This document shows positions 44,891 to 54,272 of a stretch of 64,000 nt of DNA, in pieces; positions within the stretch are counted from its first letter, which is position 1; every line of letters starts with the position of its first letter. The notes beneath the pieces are model-generated. The model searched no databases. It was not told the DNA's origin and worked only from the letters and a program-made list of their open reading frames with translations. Origin of the DNA: Radicibacter daui (GTDB lineage Bacteria > Pseudomonadota > Alphaproteobacteria > Radicibacterales > Radicibacteraceae); the NCBI GenBank assembly GCA_030657355.1, contig CP131056.1:1384501-1448500 (forward strand). Reading direction: 5' to 3'. Position numbers and translations under genes: made by a program.

Positions 44891-45374
44891 GGCTGTTTCG
44901 GGCTCAGTCCGCCGTCGGTGGGCGGCGTTGAACAAGCCGCAAAAAACGGCAGGTTGATGCCGGCTTGTGTGATGAATTGACGCCATAAGTGAAATAATAA
45001 CTTAGGGCTTATGCTTGCCTCAATTGCGCCACTGCCAAAAGTTAACTTCGGGATTCTCGCGCCGGTCCATTTGTTGGCTTGCAAAGCTTAACAAAACTTG
45101 ACGTCTTCCAGAGTGCTGGAATGGCTAAGAATTTATGCATACAGCGCAAAGTGACGATCAGGCGATGACTGACAAGTATGCCGCTAGAGCGCTTGCGTTG
45201 TTGTGAGATTGGCTGGCCGGCAATCTTACACTTATAACGAGTACATGCGTGTGTTTCTGAAGCCGTTTGACTGCCGCCATATGGGAAAAATAACTAAAAA
45301 ACTAGTTTGTTCACTAATGATGCGTAGGCATACTTTCGGTAATTGAAACATACCTGATTATGCCGGGGGTGAAG
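44891..45374. other. AT-rich non-coding gap before the globin chemoreceptor gene
   Basis: About 480 bases without a credible gene and clearly less GC-rich than the surroundings. It holds an inverted repeat TTCCAG-AGTG-CTGGAA (45106-45121), a 10-bp palindrome AAACTAGTTT (45299-45308) and a weak promoter-like pair TTGTTC (45307-45312), 16 bases, CATACT (45329-45334) that would give a leader of about 35 bases for the downstream gene. Confidence 0.5.
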
Positions 45375-46703
45375 ATGCGGGAACGTCTGGGGTCTTTTGG
45401 TATCGATGCGCCGGTGCAGGCCGCACTGGCAGAGCTGCTCCCGATCATCGAGCGTCGCATCGACTGGGTGCTGGATCGCTTTTATGGCTTTGTGCAGGCC
45501 ACGCCGCAGCTTGCCGCGATGTTCACCTCATCGGAGCGGCTGAACCGGGCCAAGCAGCATCAGGTCGGTCACTGGAAGCGCCTGCTCTCGGGCCGCTTCG
45601 ACAAGGATTACGAAGACTCCGTCAACACCATTGCCAATGTGCACAATCGCATCGGCCTGACCCCGCAATGGTATGTGTCCGGTTATGCGCGCATCCTCGC
45701 CGACCTGCAGCGTGTGCTGATCGACAATGCCGAGAGCAACGGGGCGGCCCGCAAATCGCTGACGCGTCATCTGGATGCGGTGACCCGTGCGGTGATGCTC
45801 GATACCGAACTTACCATCTCCGTTTACCTCGATCAGCAGCAGGCGGCCTTCAACAAGCGCCTCTCCGATCTGGCTGACCAGTTCGATGCCCGCCTCGGCC
45901 GCTCGGTCGAAGCCATCGACGGCAATTGCGACAAGCTGCAAACCGTCTCGCAGACGGTGCTGGAAAATGCGACGGACGCGGCAACCCAGACGACCGAAGC
46001 CGCCGGCGCCTCCGAAGATGCGGCCCGCAATGTCGAGGCGGTGGCAAGCGCGGCGGAACAGCTGTCGGCCTCCTTTGCCGAGGTGGCGCAGCAGGTGGAC
46101 CGGGCCGCAAGTTTTGCCGGCCAGTCTTCCGATCTTGCGACCCGTACCAACGGCACCGTGGATGGCCTGGCCGAGGAAACCGAGCGTATCGGCGACGTGC
46201 TGGGGCTGATTGACACCATCGCTTCGCAAACACGCCTGCTCGCCCTTAACGCCACTATCGAGGCTGCGCGTGCCGGAGAGGCGGGCAAGGGCTTTGCCGT
46301 TGTGGCAAGCGAGGTGAAGAGCCTCAGCATGCAGACGCAGACGGCGACCGAGACCATTTCCGCCCAGGTGCACAAGATCAGGGAAGTGGTGGGTGAGACG
46401 GTGGCGGCGATCCGCGAGATCGGCACCTCCATCGAACGGGTGCGCGAAGCATCGGCCACCATCTCCGGCGCGGTGACGGAGCAGACCTCGGTCACGCGTG
46501 ACATCAGCCGCTCCATTGCCCAGGCCGCGCAGGGCTCCTCCGTTGTTTCCGACGTCGTGCGCACCGTCTCCGACGGCGCCTACCAGACCAAGCAGGTGAT
46601 GCAGGAAGCGCTTGAGGTCTCCAACAGCCTGCGCGAAGAGGTCAAGGCACTGCGCTCACGGGCGCGGGAGTTCCTCGACACTGTGCGCTCGCGGGCCGGC
46701 TAA
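45375..46703 (+). CDS. Globin-coupled methyl-accepting chemotaxis protein (HemAT-like)
   Basis: Soluble aerotaxis-type receptor of 442 residues with no transmembrane segment. The N-terminal globin-coupled sensor domain (about 1-155) binds heme through the probable proximal His90 in [19 protein letters not shown], the classic HxRIGLxPxWY signature. The C-terminal MCP signalling domain (about 190-440) has the hairpin tip [20 protein letters not shown] followed by [15 protein letters not shown] 45375 is preceded by GGGGG six bases upstream; an in-frame ATG at 45360 lacks a ribosome-binding site. No che genes are nearby. A strong terminator follows. Confidence 0.93.
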   Translation: MRERLGSFGIDAPVQAALAELLPIIERRIDWVLDRFYGFVQATPQLAAMFTSSERLNRAKQHQVGHWKRLLSGRFDKDYEDSVNTIANVHNRIGLTPQWYVSGYARILADLQRVLIDNAESNGAARKSLTRHLDAVTRAVMLDTELTISVYLDQQQAAFNKRLSDLADQFDARLGRSVEAIDGNCDKLQTVSQTVLENATDAATQTTEAAGASEDAARNVEAVASAAEQLSASFAEVAQQVDRAASFAGQSSDLATRTNGTVDGLAEETERIGDVLGLIDTIASQTRLLALNATIEAARAGEAGKGFAVVASEVKSLSMQTQTATETISAQVHKIREVVGETVAAIREIGTSIERVREASATISGAVTEQTSVTRDISRSIAQAAQGSSVVSDVVRTVSDGAYQTKQVMQEALEVSNSLREEVKALRSRAREFLDTVRSRAG

Positions 46704-46738
46704 CGCTGGCAGCCAGCTTCCGGGGGGAAGCGCCAGCC

Positions 46739-46780
46739 AAAGGCCCGGCAGGGAGAAGACTCCCGCCGGGCCTTTTCTTT
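46739..46780 (+). terminator. Intrinsic terminator after the globin chemoreceptor gene
   Basis: AAAGGCCCGGC (46739-46749) pairs with GCCGGGCCTTT (46765-46775), with an inner GGGAG/CTCCC extension, followed by TTCTTTT. The A run also allows action toward the convergent MFS gene. Confidence 0.88.
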
Positions 46781-46801
46781 TGCCTGGATGGTCTCAGGTG
46801 A

Positions 46802-48049
46802 TCAGGAACGGCGGGGCTCGCCGGCTGCCAGTACGAGGCCGGCCAGGGCAAGAGCCCCTGTGAGCGCGGTAATCGCCGTCCAGCCGCCATGCTGCCAGAA
46901 CCAGCCGCCGGCCGAGCCCGTGATGCTGGAGCCCATGTAATAGAAGAACAGGTAGAGCGATGCGGCATGCCCCTTGGTGGTGCCGGCAAGCGGACCGACC
47001 GAGCCGCCGACGGTGGTGTGGCCGATAAAGAGGCCGGTGGTTACCAGCGCAACGCCCAGAATGATGACGGCGATAGGGGAGGCAAGCGTGGCGAGGATGC
47101 CGGTCAGCATGACCAGGAAGCTGGTCAGCAGCATCCGGCGCCGGCCATGCCGCCCGACAAGGCTGCCGGCAACCGACGAGGAAACGATGCCGAAGCCATA
47201 GGTCAGAAAGATGAGGCTGATCGTGCCGTCGCCAAGGCTGTAGGGCGCGCCGGCAAGGCGGAAGGTGGCGTAGTTGAAGAGCGTGACGAAGATGCTGGTG
47301 AGGAGGAAGCCGATGGCATAGAGCCGGATCAGGCGGCTGTTGAACAGATGGCCGCGCCAGACCGCCAGATGCCAGCCGGGCCGGAAGCCGCGCTCGGCGC
47401 TGAAATTCCGCTGCGGGGGCAGCAGCACGATATAGCCGGCAGCCGCCGCAAGACCGAGCACGCCGATGACGATCAGCGCCGTCTGCCAGTTGGCAAACTC
47501 GGTGAGAAAACCCATGCCCACCCGGCCCATCATGGCGCCGAATGCCGTGCCGGCGACATAGAGCCCGACCGTGCGGCCCAGATGTTTCGGGTCGATCTCT
47601 TCAGACAGATAGGTAATGGCGGTGGAGGGTACGGCCCCCAGCAGCAGGCCTTCCGCAGCCCGCGCCAGCAGCAGGCCGTGCCACCATGGAGTAAGCCCGG
47701 CAGCAATGTTGAGCAGGGCGCCGAGCGCCATGGCAAAGAACATGAGCCCGCGGCGGCCAAACGCCTGCGACAGCGGGCCGGAGAGCAGGATGGAGAAGGC
47801 GAGGAAGCCGGTCGTCAGCGACAGGGCGAGTGAGCTTTCCGCCGGAGTAACGCCGAAGCTGCGGGCAAAGGCCGGCAGCATCGGCTGCACACAGTAGATC
47901 AGCGAGAAATTGGCATATCCCACCAGAAACAGCGCGATACCGGCCTGCCGGTATTCCGCGCTGCCGCGCTCGATCCATCGGGGAGCGGGAGCCGGATTGG
48001 AGATGGGAAAAGCCGGGGCGGTCCCGGCGGAAGCAAGTGGCGCAGTCAT
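46802..48049 (-). CDS. MFS transporter
   Basis: Twelve-helix MFS protein of 415 residues, similar to the YnfM-type group. GPLSQAFGRRGLMFFAMA is the helix-2/3 motif A and AAEGLLLGAVPSTAITYLSE (read in part) is typical of this group. Substrate unknown. It diverges from a LysR-family gene across a 100-base gap that carries two palindromes, so it is the probable target of that regulator. Confidence 0.88.
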   Translation of the reverse strand: MTAPLASAGTAPAFPISNPAPAPRWIERGSAEYRQAGIALFLVGYANFSLIYCVQPMLPAFARSFGVTPAESSLALSLTTGFLAFSILLSGPLSQAFGRRGLMFFAMALGALLNIAAGLTPWWHGLLLARAAEGLLLGAVPSTAITYLSEEIDPKHLGRTVGLYVAGTAFGAMMGRVGMGFLTEFANWQTALIVIGVLGLAAAAGYIVLLPPQRNFSAERGFRPGWHLAVWRGHLFNSRLIRLYAIGFLLTSIFVTLFNYATFRLAGAPYSLGDGTISLIFLTYGFGIVSSSVAGSLVGRHGRRRMLLTSFLVMLTGILATLASPIAVIILGVALVTTGLFIGHTTVGGSVGPLAGTTKGHAASLYLFFYYMGSSITGSAGGWFWQHGGWTAITALTGALALAGLVLAAGEPRRS

Positions 48050-48061
48050 GGTCTTTGGGTC

Positions 48062-48075
48062 CTTGAATCCTCAAG
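48062..48075. promoter_or_regulatory. Palindrome in the MFS/LysR divergent region
   Basis: CTTGA-ATCC-TCAAG, 13 bases upstream of the MFS start codon; possible second regulator site or repressor half. Confidence 0.35.
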
Positions 48076-48095
48076 ACCAGAGCTAGGCGCGCCCG

Positions 48096-48116
48096 CCATA
48101 TCTGTCTAATATATGG
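48096..48116. promoter_or_regulatory. LysR-type operator (ATAT-N7-ATAT) between MFS and LysR genes
   Basis: ATAT (48098-48101), seven bases, ATAT (48109-48112), containing the T-N11-A core, flanked by CC and GG so that CCATAT-N9-ATATGG is also symmetric. This is the textbook binding pattern of LysR regulators in the divergent gap. Confidence 0.55.
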
Positions 48117-48149
48117 TTCTGGCTTTCTTGATATAAAAAATAAATACCA

Positions 48150-49061
48150 ATGGAACTCCGGCACATCCGCTACTTCCTCGCCGTGGCAGAGGAAGGCAAC
48201 TTCACCCGGGCCGCTGCCCGCCTCGGCATCGGCCAGCCGCCGCTCAGCCTGCAGATCCGCGATCTGGAGGCGGAAGTGGGCGCTCAGCTTTTCTATCGTC
48301 TGCCCCATGGGGCGCAGTTGACGGAGGCGGGGCAGGCTTTTCTGGAGCAGGTGGAGGCCATGCCGGCGCAGGCGGCAGGCGCGGCGCTCGCTGCGCGCCG
48401 GGCGGCAAAGGGCGAGACAGGCAGCCTCAGCCTCGGTTTCACCGGCTCCGCCATCGTCAACGCCATCGTCCCCGCCAGCATCAAGGCCTTCCGCCGGGCC
48501 TATCCCGAGGTGGAGCTGAAGCTGGAGGAGGGCAATGCCCTTGCCCTGCTGGCCAATCTGCAGGACGGGCAGCTGGATATGGCCATCCTGCGCCCCTCGG
48601 ATTCCGACCCGCCGGATATCCATATGCAGCTGCTGGCGCATGAGCCGCTGGTGGCAGCGCTGCCCTCAGCCCATCCACAGGCCGGCGGTCAGGGGCCGCT
48701 CGATCTGGCAATGCTGGCCGATACGCCCTTTATCCTGACGCCGCGCTCCGTTGGCGTCAGCCTGAATGACGCGACGCTCAAGGCTTGCCGCGGGGCCGGG
48801 TTCGAGCCCATCGCCGGTCAGCCGGCACCGCATATCGCCTCCATCCTTACACTGGTGTCGGCGGAATTGGGGGTGGCACTGGTGCCGCAATCGATGCGTC
48901 AGTTGAGCGTTGCCGGCATCACCTACCGGCAGATCCAGGAGCCGACGCCGCAGCTTGAACTGGTCGTCGCCTATCGCAGCCAGCGCCCGCCGAAGCTGGC
49001 GCTCAATTTTGCTACGGTTGCCCGCTCTGTGGTCCGCGAGGCCAGCGGCCAGCAGTCCTAG
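48150..49061 (+). CDS. LysR-family transcriptional regulator
   Basis: Regulator of 303 residues. The winged HTH (about 1-60) reads ELRHIRYFLAVAEEGNFTRA then AARLGIGQPPLSLQIRDLE. The effector-binding domain (about 90-295) has LSLGFTGSAIVNAIVP and a periplasmic-binding-protein-like fold, similar to BenM/CatR-type regulators. It probably controls the divergent MFS gene through the operator at 48096-48116. Confidence 0.92.
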   Translation: MELRHIRYFLAVAEEGNFTRAAARLGIGQPPLSLQIRDLEAEVGAQLFYRLPHGAQLTEAGQAFLEQVEAMPAQAAGAALAARRAAKGETGSLSLGFTGSAIVNAIVPASIKAFRRAYPEVELKLEEGNALALLANLQDGQLDMAILRPSDSDPPDIHMQLLAHEPLVAALPSAHPQAGGQGPLDLAMLADTPFILTPRSVGVSLNDATLKACRGAGFEPIAGQPAPHIASILTLVSAELGVALVPQSMRQLSVAGITYRQIQEPTPQLELVVAYRSQRPPKLALNFATVARSVVREASGQQS

Positions 49062-49681
49062 CTGGCAAAGCCGCTGCCGTACTTCTGAAAGCCCGGCCGC
49101 TCGTTCAGCAGGTCATAGTAGCGCTTGATGTTCGGCAGGTCGGCGCGCGGTCGCGGGATGGCAAACCACCGCCGCACGCTGAGCCCCACGCAAATATCTG
49201 CCGCAGTGAAAGCCGGGCCCGCTATATACCCGCCACTGCTGGCGAGTTCCTGGTCCGCGAGGGCCATCAGCCGTGTAAAAGCCTGATCGGACGCTTCGAG
49301 CTGGGCAGGGTCCTGGCAGTCGGCGCGGTTGCGCAGCAGTCCCAGGAACACATAACGGCAGGCGCTTGAAACGTCGGAACCCTGCCAGTCCATCCAGGCT
49401 TCGATCCTCGCACGCTGGACCGGATCGGCCGGCAGGAGATCCGACCGCTCACGGCTGGCTGCCAGATACCGCACGATCGCATTGGATTCGCGCAGGACGA
49501 CCCCGCCATCATCAATGACCGGTATCAGCGAGAACGGGTTTAGCGCCTTGAAGACGGGATCGGCGGTGGGGCGGGTGGTGCCGCCCCAATCCTCACGCTC
49601 GAACCCGATGCCGATCTCCTCGCAAGCCCAGAGGACCTTGCGGACGTTGATGGAATTGGGCTGGCCGTAAACCTTGAGCAT
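49058..49681 (-). CDS. Glutathione S-transferase family protein
   Basis: Thioredoxin-fold N-terminus (about 1-80): LKVYGQPNSINVRKVLWACE and FSLIPVIDDGGVVLRESNAI, including the cis-Pro and the ES motif that bind glutathione. A helical C-terminal domain follows (about 90-207, with FTAADICVGLSVRRW). Length 207 is standard. Substrate unknown. It converges with the LysR gene, sharing a few bases at the stops. Confidence 0.92.
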   Translation of the reverse strand: MLKVYGQPNSINVRKVLWACEEIGIGFEREDWGGTTRPTADPVFKALNPFSLIPVIDDGGVVLRESNAIVRYLAASRERSDLLPADPVQRARIEAWMDWQGSDVSSACRYVFLGLLRNRADCQDPAQLEASDQAFTRLMALADQELASSGGYIAGPAFTAADICVGLSVRRWFAIPRPRADLPNIKRYYDLLNERPGFQKYGSGFAS

Positions 49682-49728
49682 GATGTCCCGGGCTCCTCGC
49701 CTTGTCTTTGTTGTGGCCGGACGGCTTT

Positions 49729-51069
49729 TTAGCCGCCTGAAACCATCATGCCGTCGATGCGCAGGGTCGGGGCGTCGGTGCCGAACTTGAATTCAAGGTC
49801 GCTGGCCGCCGTCAGGTTCAGGAACATGTGCGTGAGGTTGCCAGCCACGGTCGCTTCATTGACCGGGTAGGCGATCTCGCCTTTTTCGATCCAGAAACCG
49901 CTGGCGCCGCGGCTGTAATCGCCCGTCACCATGTTTATGCCCTGACCCATCAGGCCGGTGACATAAAAGCCGGTGCCGACGTCGGCAATCATCTCTTCCG
50001 GCGAGAGCGTGCCGGCTTCCATATAGAAATTGCTGGTGCCCGGCGAGGGCGGGGAGGAGACGCCGCGGCTGGCATGGCCGGTGCTGGCAAGGCCAAGCTG
50101 GCGGGCGGAGCGCAAATCCATGAGCCAGGTGGTGAGTACGCCCTCGTCCACGATGGCGCGGCGGCTGGTGGCAATGCCTTCGCCGTCCACGGCGCGCGAG
50201 CGCAGGCCGCGCAGGCGCAGCGGATCGTCGATGACATTGATGCCCGCCGGCAGCACCTGCTGGCCCAGCTTGTCCTTGAGGAAGGAGGTGCCGCGCGCGA
50301 TGGCGGAGCCGGTGATGGCGCCCGCCAGATGGCCCAGCAGCCCGCGCGCCACGCGCGGATCGTAGATGACGGGGAAACGGCCGGTCGGGATCTTGCGCGG
50401 CTTCAGGCGGCGCACGGTGCGCTCGCCCGCGCTGCGGCCGATGGATTCCGGGGAGGGCAGGTCGCCGGCAAAAACGGCGCTGGCGTGATCGTAGTCCGTC
50501 TCCATGCCGGTGCCCTCACCGGCGATGACTGAGACGGAAAGGCTGCGGCGCGAATTGGCAATCACGTTCCGGAAGCCATTGGAGGCCACAATGATGGCCT
50601 GGCTGCGGCCCCAGCTGGCATCCGCCCCTTCGGAATTGGTGACGCCGGGCACCGCAAGGGCTGCTGCTTCGGCTGCGCGTGCGGCGGCAATCAGCGCCTC
50701 GGCATCCGGCTCTGCGGTATCCACCGTTTCCAGATTGGCATAGGGGCCGGGAGCTACCTGGCTGGCTTCGGCAAGGCCGGCAAACTTGTCTTCCGGTACT
50801 AGGCGCGCCATGGCGACGGCGCGCTCGACGAGGGTGCCGAGCGCTTCCGGCGAGCGGTCGGAGGAGGAGACGATGGCGGCGCGCTGGCCGATGAAGACAC
50901 GCAGGCCCAGATCCTGTGCTTCGCTGCGCTCGACATGCTCGCTCTCGCCCATGCGGCAGGCGATGGAGAGCGAGGCACTTTCCGCCGCCACGGCATCGGC
51001 ACTGTCGGCGCCGGCCTTGAGGGCGCGGTCGATCAGGTCGGAGAGCAGCGAGAGCGTGGCGTCGGACAT
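49729..51069 (-). CDS. pmbA: TldE/PmbA-type metalloprotease subunit
   Basis: Partner of TldD in the TldD/TldE protease that processes microcin precursors and toxin/antitoxin proteins in E. coli; 446 residues. Signature stretches are GLRVFIGQRAAIVSSSDRS, LKPRKIPTGRFPVIYDPRVA and NMVTGDYSRGASGFWIEKGE, followed by YPVNEATVAGNL. The HExxxH zinc site belongs to TldD and is not expected here. tldD is not adjacent. Confidence 0.93.
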   Translation of the reverse strand: MSDATLSLLSDLIDRALKAGADSADAVAAESASLSIACRMGESEHVERSEAQDLGLRVFIGQRAAIVSSSDRSPEALGTLVERAVAMARLVPEDKFAGLAEASQVAPGPYANLETVDTAEPDAEALIAAARAAEAAALAVPGVTNSEGADASWGRSQAIIVASNGFRNVIANSRRSLSVSVIAGEGTGMETDYDHASAVFAGDLPSPESIGRSAGERTVRRLKPRKIPTGRFPVIYDPRVARGLLGHLAGAITGSAIARGTSFLKDKLGQQVLPAGINVIDDPLRLRGLRSRAVDGEGIATSRRAIVDEGVLTTWLMDLRSARQLGLASTGHASRGVSSPPSPGTSNFYMEAGTLSPEEMIADVGTGFYVTGLMGQGINMVTGDYSRGASGFWIEKGEIAYPVNEATVAGNLTHMFLNLTAASDLEFKFGTDAPTLRIDGMMVSGG

Positions 51070-51148
51070 GAAAAGGCTTTCCTCAAAAGAGCGGGCGGCG
51101 GGCCATGAAAGCCCGCGCCCCTTCTAGATGGGGCCATCCGGGGGCGGG

Positions 51149-51170
51149 GTCCAGCCCTGCCGGGCTGGAC
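51149..51170. repeat. Perfect hairpin downstream of kup
   Basis: GTCCAGCCC-TGCC-GGGCTGGAC, a perfect 9-bp stem between kup and pmbA. No T run follows on either strand, so it is only a possible terminator or RNA-stabilising hairpin. Confidence 0.45.
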
Positions 51171-51179
51171 GGGATGGCA

Positions 51180-53105
51180 TCAGAAGCTGATCTGGGTTCC
51201 CACCTCGATCACTCGGCCGGCGGGAATCTGGAAGAAGTCGGTGGCATCCGCGGCATTGCGGGCAAGGGTGATGAAGAGCCGGGCTCTCAGCTCGCCAAAG
51301 CCGCTTTCCGCCGAAGAGCGCAGCGAGCGCCGCGACAGAAAGAAGGAAGTGTTCATGATTTCGAACTTCCAGCCCATCTTGGGAGCATTGCGGGCAAGGG
51401 CGCGCGGTACATTCGGCGTTTCCATGTAGCCGAAGCGCAGTGCCACCCGCACGAAATGGTCGGAGACCGGCAGCAGCTCGAAGCGCTCGGTCGGTTTGGC
51501 GCGCGGCTGGTCCACATAGCTCACCGTCATGATGACGTTACGCTCATGCAGGATGCGGTTGTGCTTGAGATTATGCAGCAGCGCCGCCGGGGCAAAGTCG
51601 GGGTCGCCGGTCAGGAAGATCGCCGTGCCCTGCACCTGGTGCGGCGGGCGCGATTCCAGCGAGGCAACCAGATCGGCAAGCGGCACTTCCGAGCGGCGCG
51701 TCTTGATCATCAGTTTGCGCACGCCGCGCGTCCACGACACCATGATGCCCATGAGGCAGAAGCCGAGGGTCAGCGGCACCCAGCCGCCCTCAAGGATCTT
51801 GAGGAGGTTGGAGGCAAAGAAGGCAAGGTCGACGACGAGGAAGGGCGCCATCAGCAGGGCTGCCGCCCAGACCGGCCATTTCCACACCTTCCAGATGACG
51901 ATGAAGGCCATCAGCGCCGTGACCACCATGGTTGCCGTCACGGCAATGCCGTAGGCCGAGGCAAGACGGTTGGAAGACTCGAACGCCAGCACCAGGATCA
52001 GCACGCCCACCATCAGCATGCCGTTGACGGACGGCATGTAGATTTGTCCGCGCTGCTCGGCCGAGGTGTGGCGGATTTCCATGCGCGGCAGGAGGCCGAG
52101 CTGGATTGCCTGCTGGCTCAGCGAATAGGCGCCGGTGATGACGGCCTGGCTGGCGATGACGGTGGCGATGGTGGCCAGAATGACTGTCGGCAGCAGGGCC
52201 CAGTTCGGCACCATCAGGAAGAACGGGTTTTCGATGGTGGCCGGGTTGTCCAGCACCAGCGAGGCCTGGCCGAAATAGTTGAGCATCAGCGCCGGCAGCA
52301 CGAGGCCGAGCCAGGCGACGCGGATCGGCTTGCGGCCGAAATGCCCGAGGTCGGCATAAAGCGCCTCGGCACCCGTGACGGCCAGGAACACGGTGCCGAG
52401 CGCCACCAGCGCGCCGGAGCCATGATGGCCGAGATAATAGAAGGCATAATAGGGATTGAACGCGCCCAGCACCTCGGGATGCCGGAAGATGTGCGGCAGG
52501 CCGGCAGCGGCAATGACGATGAACCACAGCACCGTGATCGGGCCGAAGAACACGGCAATGCGCTGGGTGCCGCTGCTCTGCACGGCAAAAAGCCCGATGA
52601 TGATGGCGACCGTGATCGGGATGACATAGGGCGTGAACATCGGCGCCACCAGCTCAAGACCCTCGACCGCGGAAAGGACCGAGATGGCGGGGGTGATGAT
52701 GGCGTCGCCGTAAAACAGCGCTGCGCCGGCAACGCCGAGCGCAAAGATGATGCCGGCGCCGCGACCAAGCGCGCTGCGCGCCAGTGCCATCAGCGAGAGC
52801 GTGCCGCCTTCGCCGTTATTGTCGGCGCGCAGCAGGATGATGACGTATTTGAGCGTGACGATGAGCAGCAGCGCCCAGAGGATGAGCGACAGGACGCCCA
52901 AGATCTCGATGCGCTCCAGCGAGCCGTCAGAGGCGGCGGTGACCATCGCTTCGCGCAGCGCGTAAAGCGGGCTGGTGCCGATGTCGCCATAAACAACGCC
53001 CACGCTTCCCAGAGCGAGGGTCCAGAAACCTGCTTTGCTCGTTCCGGAATCGTTGTCGTCCAGAGTGGCCTCGGGGAGGCCTGCGGACTGGTTCAGCGAT
53101 GCCAT
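51180..53105 (-). CDS. kup: Low-affinity potassium transporter Kup
   Basis: K+/H+ symporter of the KUP/HAK family, 641 residues. About twelve transmembrane helices occupy residues 25-450 and a cytoplasmic tail follows. Diagnostic stretches are [53 protein letters not shown] and [17 protein letters not shown]. The ATG at 53105 with AAGG upstream gives the normal N-terminus; a longer frame reaching 53270 reads through the gap and is rejected. Confidence 0.95.
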   Translation of the reverse strand: MASLNQSAGLPEATLDDNDSGTSKAGFWTLALGSVGVVYGDIGTSPLYALREAMVTAASDGSLERIEILGVLSLILWALLLIVTLKYVIILLRADNNGEGGTLSLMALARSALGRGAGIIFALGVAGAALFYGDAIITPAISVLSAVEGLELVAPMFTPYVIPITVAIIIGLFAVQSSGTQRIAVFFGPITVLWFIVIAAAGLPHIFRHPEVLGAFNPYYAFYYLGHHGSGALVALGTVFLAVTGAEALYADLGHFGRKPIRVAWLGLVLPALMLNYFGQASLVLDNPATIENPFFLMVPNWALLPTVILATIATVIASQAVITGAYSLSQQAIQLGLLPRMEIRHTSAEQRGQIYMPSVNGMLMVGVLILVLAFESSNRLASAYGIAVTATMVVTALMAFIVIWKVWKWPVWAAALLMAPFLVVDLAFFASNLLKILEGGWVPLTLGFCLMGIMVSWTRGVRKLMIKTRRSEVPLADLVASLESRPPHQVQGTAIFLTGDPDFAPAALLHNLKHNRILHERNVIMTVSYVDQPRAKPTERFELLPVSDHFVRVALRFGYMETPNVPRALARNAPKMGWKFEIMNTSFFLSRRSLRSSAESGFGELRARLFITLARNAADATDFFQIPAGRVIEVGTQISF

Positions 53106-53264
53106 GGAAACCTTATTAGCTGTTCCGCCCCATTGTGGCGTGCCGCGCCTTTTAGCACCGCCGACGCGACGGATAAACAGATCTGGCATATTGCGAATGG
53201 TCGCAAGGGCCATCTGAAGCCAAACGCTCCGCCATGCGGTTTTTTGAGGCGCCGGGAAGAAAAT

Positions 53265-53293
53265 TTGCAAGTGTGATCAAAAATCCACAAAAT
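53265..53293 (+). promoter_or_regulatory. Predicted promoter of the candidate small RNA
   Basis: TTGCAA (53265-53270), 17-base spacer, CAAAAT (53288-53293); four of six matches at each box. It points rightward from the kup upstream gap. A TTCG-loop palindrome GTGAG-TTCG-CTCAC (53294-53307) follows directly. Confidence 0.4.
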
Positions 53294-53299
53294 GTGAGT

Positions 53300-53434
53300 T
53301 CGCTCACTGGCCGCCGGGAAAAAATGCGCCAGATTAGGTCTTACCGGGACAACAGGTGGTGCCCGGTAGTTCCCCTCAAGCAGACTTCAGAAGGCCGCAT
53401 CCCTTTCCCCCTTGGCGATGCGGCCTCTTTTTTT
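53300..53434 (+). ncRNA. Candidate small RNA with intrinsic terminator
   Basis: About 135 bases in a gap between divergent genes, bounded by a promoter-like pair on the left and a strong terminator on the right, with no coding frame that resembles a protein. Inside is a perfect stem TACCGGG (53342-53348) / CCCGGTA (53362-53368) with loop ACAACAGGTGGTG, followed by an unpaired CU-rich stretch. I could not assign it to a known RNA family. It could also be a 5' leader with an attenuator for the gene starting at 53530. Confidence 0.4.
53392..53434 (+). terminator. Intrinsic terminator upstream of the hypothetical gene
   Basis: AGGCCGCAT (53392-53400) pairs with ATGCGGCCT (53418-53426), followed by CTTTTTTT (53427-53434). 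It faces rightward, although the only gene to its left (kup) reads leftward, which implies a transcript from the gap. Confidence 0.85.
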
Positions 53435-53529
53435 GTGCCTTTCCGGCCCGGTGACCGGATTTCTGGTCTGTTTCTTGCTTGTTTGCGTACGCCTTGCGCG
53501 CCAACCCGGCAAAAAAGGACCACCCGGCC

Positions 53530-54258
53530 ATGAACCTCAACGATCTCGCTTCCCTTCCGTTTTCGCCCTTGTCGGCCATCCAGCCGGTCAAGTCGGCTGC
53601 CAGCAGCAAGGCTGCGGCGGATCAGGCGGTGGACGCGGCCTCCGAGGTTGCCGGGACCGCGATGGTCGGGGGCGATGTGATTTCGCTGAGCGGCGCGGCC
53701 TCTGCCGCCGCAACGGATGACACGCAGTCTGCGCAGACGATTTCGGCCAGTGGAGGCCTGAAGGTCGAGCAGCCGTCCGACCCGTTCCGCGCCTATCGCG
53801 ACGAAAACGGCGCCATCTCGCTCAAGGCCATCATGGAGATCGACGCCCTGCCGCCGAAGCTGCGCGAACTGGGCAAGGCGCTCAAGGAAGCGCAGTCGAT
53901 GAAGCGCGAGCTGGACGGCATGAAGGACAGCCTTCCCGCCAACCAGGACAAGTACGACTCACTGAATGCCGAGTACCAGGCAAAACTTGCCGATATCGAA
54001 GACATGATGGACAAGCTTGGTCTCAAGGATGAGATGAAGAAGGACGGTATGTCGCTCGACGATCTGGTTCAGGGCGGCATTTCCGGCCTGAAGCAGCTGG
54101 CCAAGGTCGACAGCTCGGATGACGACGACGATCAGGACAAGGGTACGGCCGATGTCTCCAAACCGTCGACGATGGCGCGTCTCTTCACCCTCTTCGGCAA
54201 GAGCGACAAGGCCGGCAGCGCCGCCCAGCAGGGATTTGATGATGCCATTGCCGGCTAG
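53530..54258 (+). CDS. Hypothetical charged helical protein
   Basis: I do not recognise this 242-residue protein. It has no signal peptide or membrane segment. Residues about 1-85 are Ala/Ser-rich and low in complexity (GGDVISLSGAASAAA). Residues about 95-170 form a strongly charged helical, probably coiled-coil region (KALKEAQSMKRELDGMKD and SLNAEYQAKLADIEDMMDKL). An acidic cluster SSDDDDDQDK follows near residue 198, then a short basic tail. The ATG at 53530 has AAGGA about ten bases upstream. Good codon use and one clear frame support a real gene. It stands between a terminator and a convergent LysR gene. Confidence 0.7.
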   Translation: MNLNDLASLPFSPLSAIQPVKSAASSKAAADQAVDAASEVAGTAMVGGDVISLSGAASAAATDDTQSAQTISASGGLKVEQPSDPFRAYRDENGAISLKAIMEIDALPPKLRELGKALKEAQSMKRELDGMKDSLPANQDKYDSLNAEYQAKLADIEDMMDKLGLKDEMKKDGMSLDDLVQGGISGLKQLAKVDSSDDDDDQDKGTADVSKPSTMARLFTLFGKSDKAGSAAQQGFDDAIAG

Positions 54259-54272
54259 GGCCGGCGGGTGCA

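Noticed and set aside
51105-53276. Long rightward reading frame (about 720 codons) opposite kup
   Set aside because: Antisense shadow of kup; no recognisable motif and strongly biased composition.
53294-53434. Resemblance of the candidate small RNA to 6S RNA or SRP RNA
   Set aside because: Some short stretches are reminiscent, but there is no long closing stem with central bubble and no SRP loop sequence; not enough for a family call.
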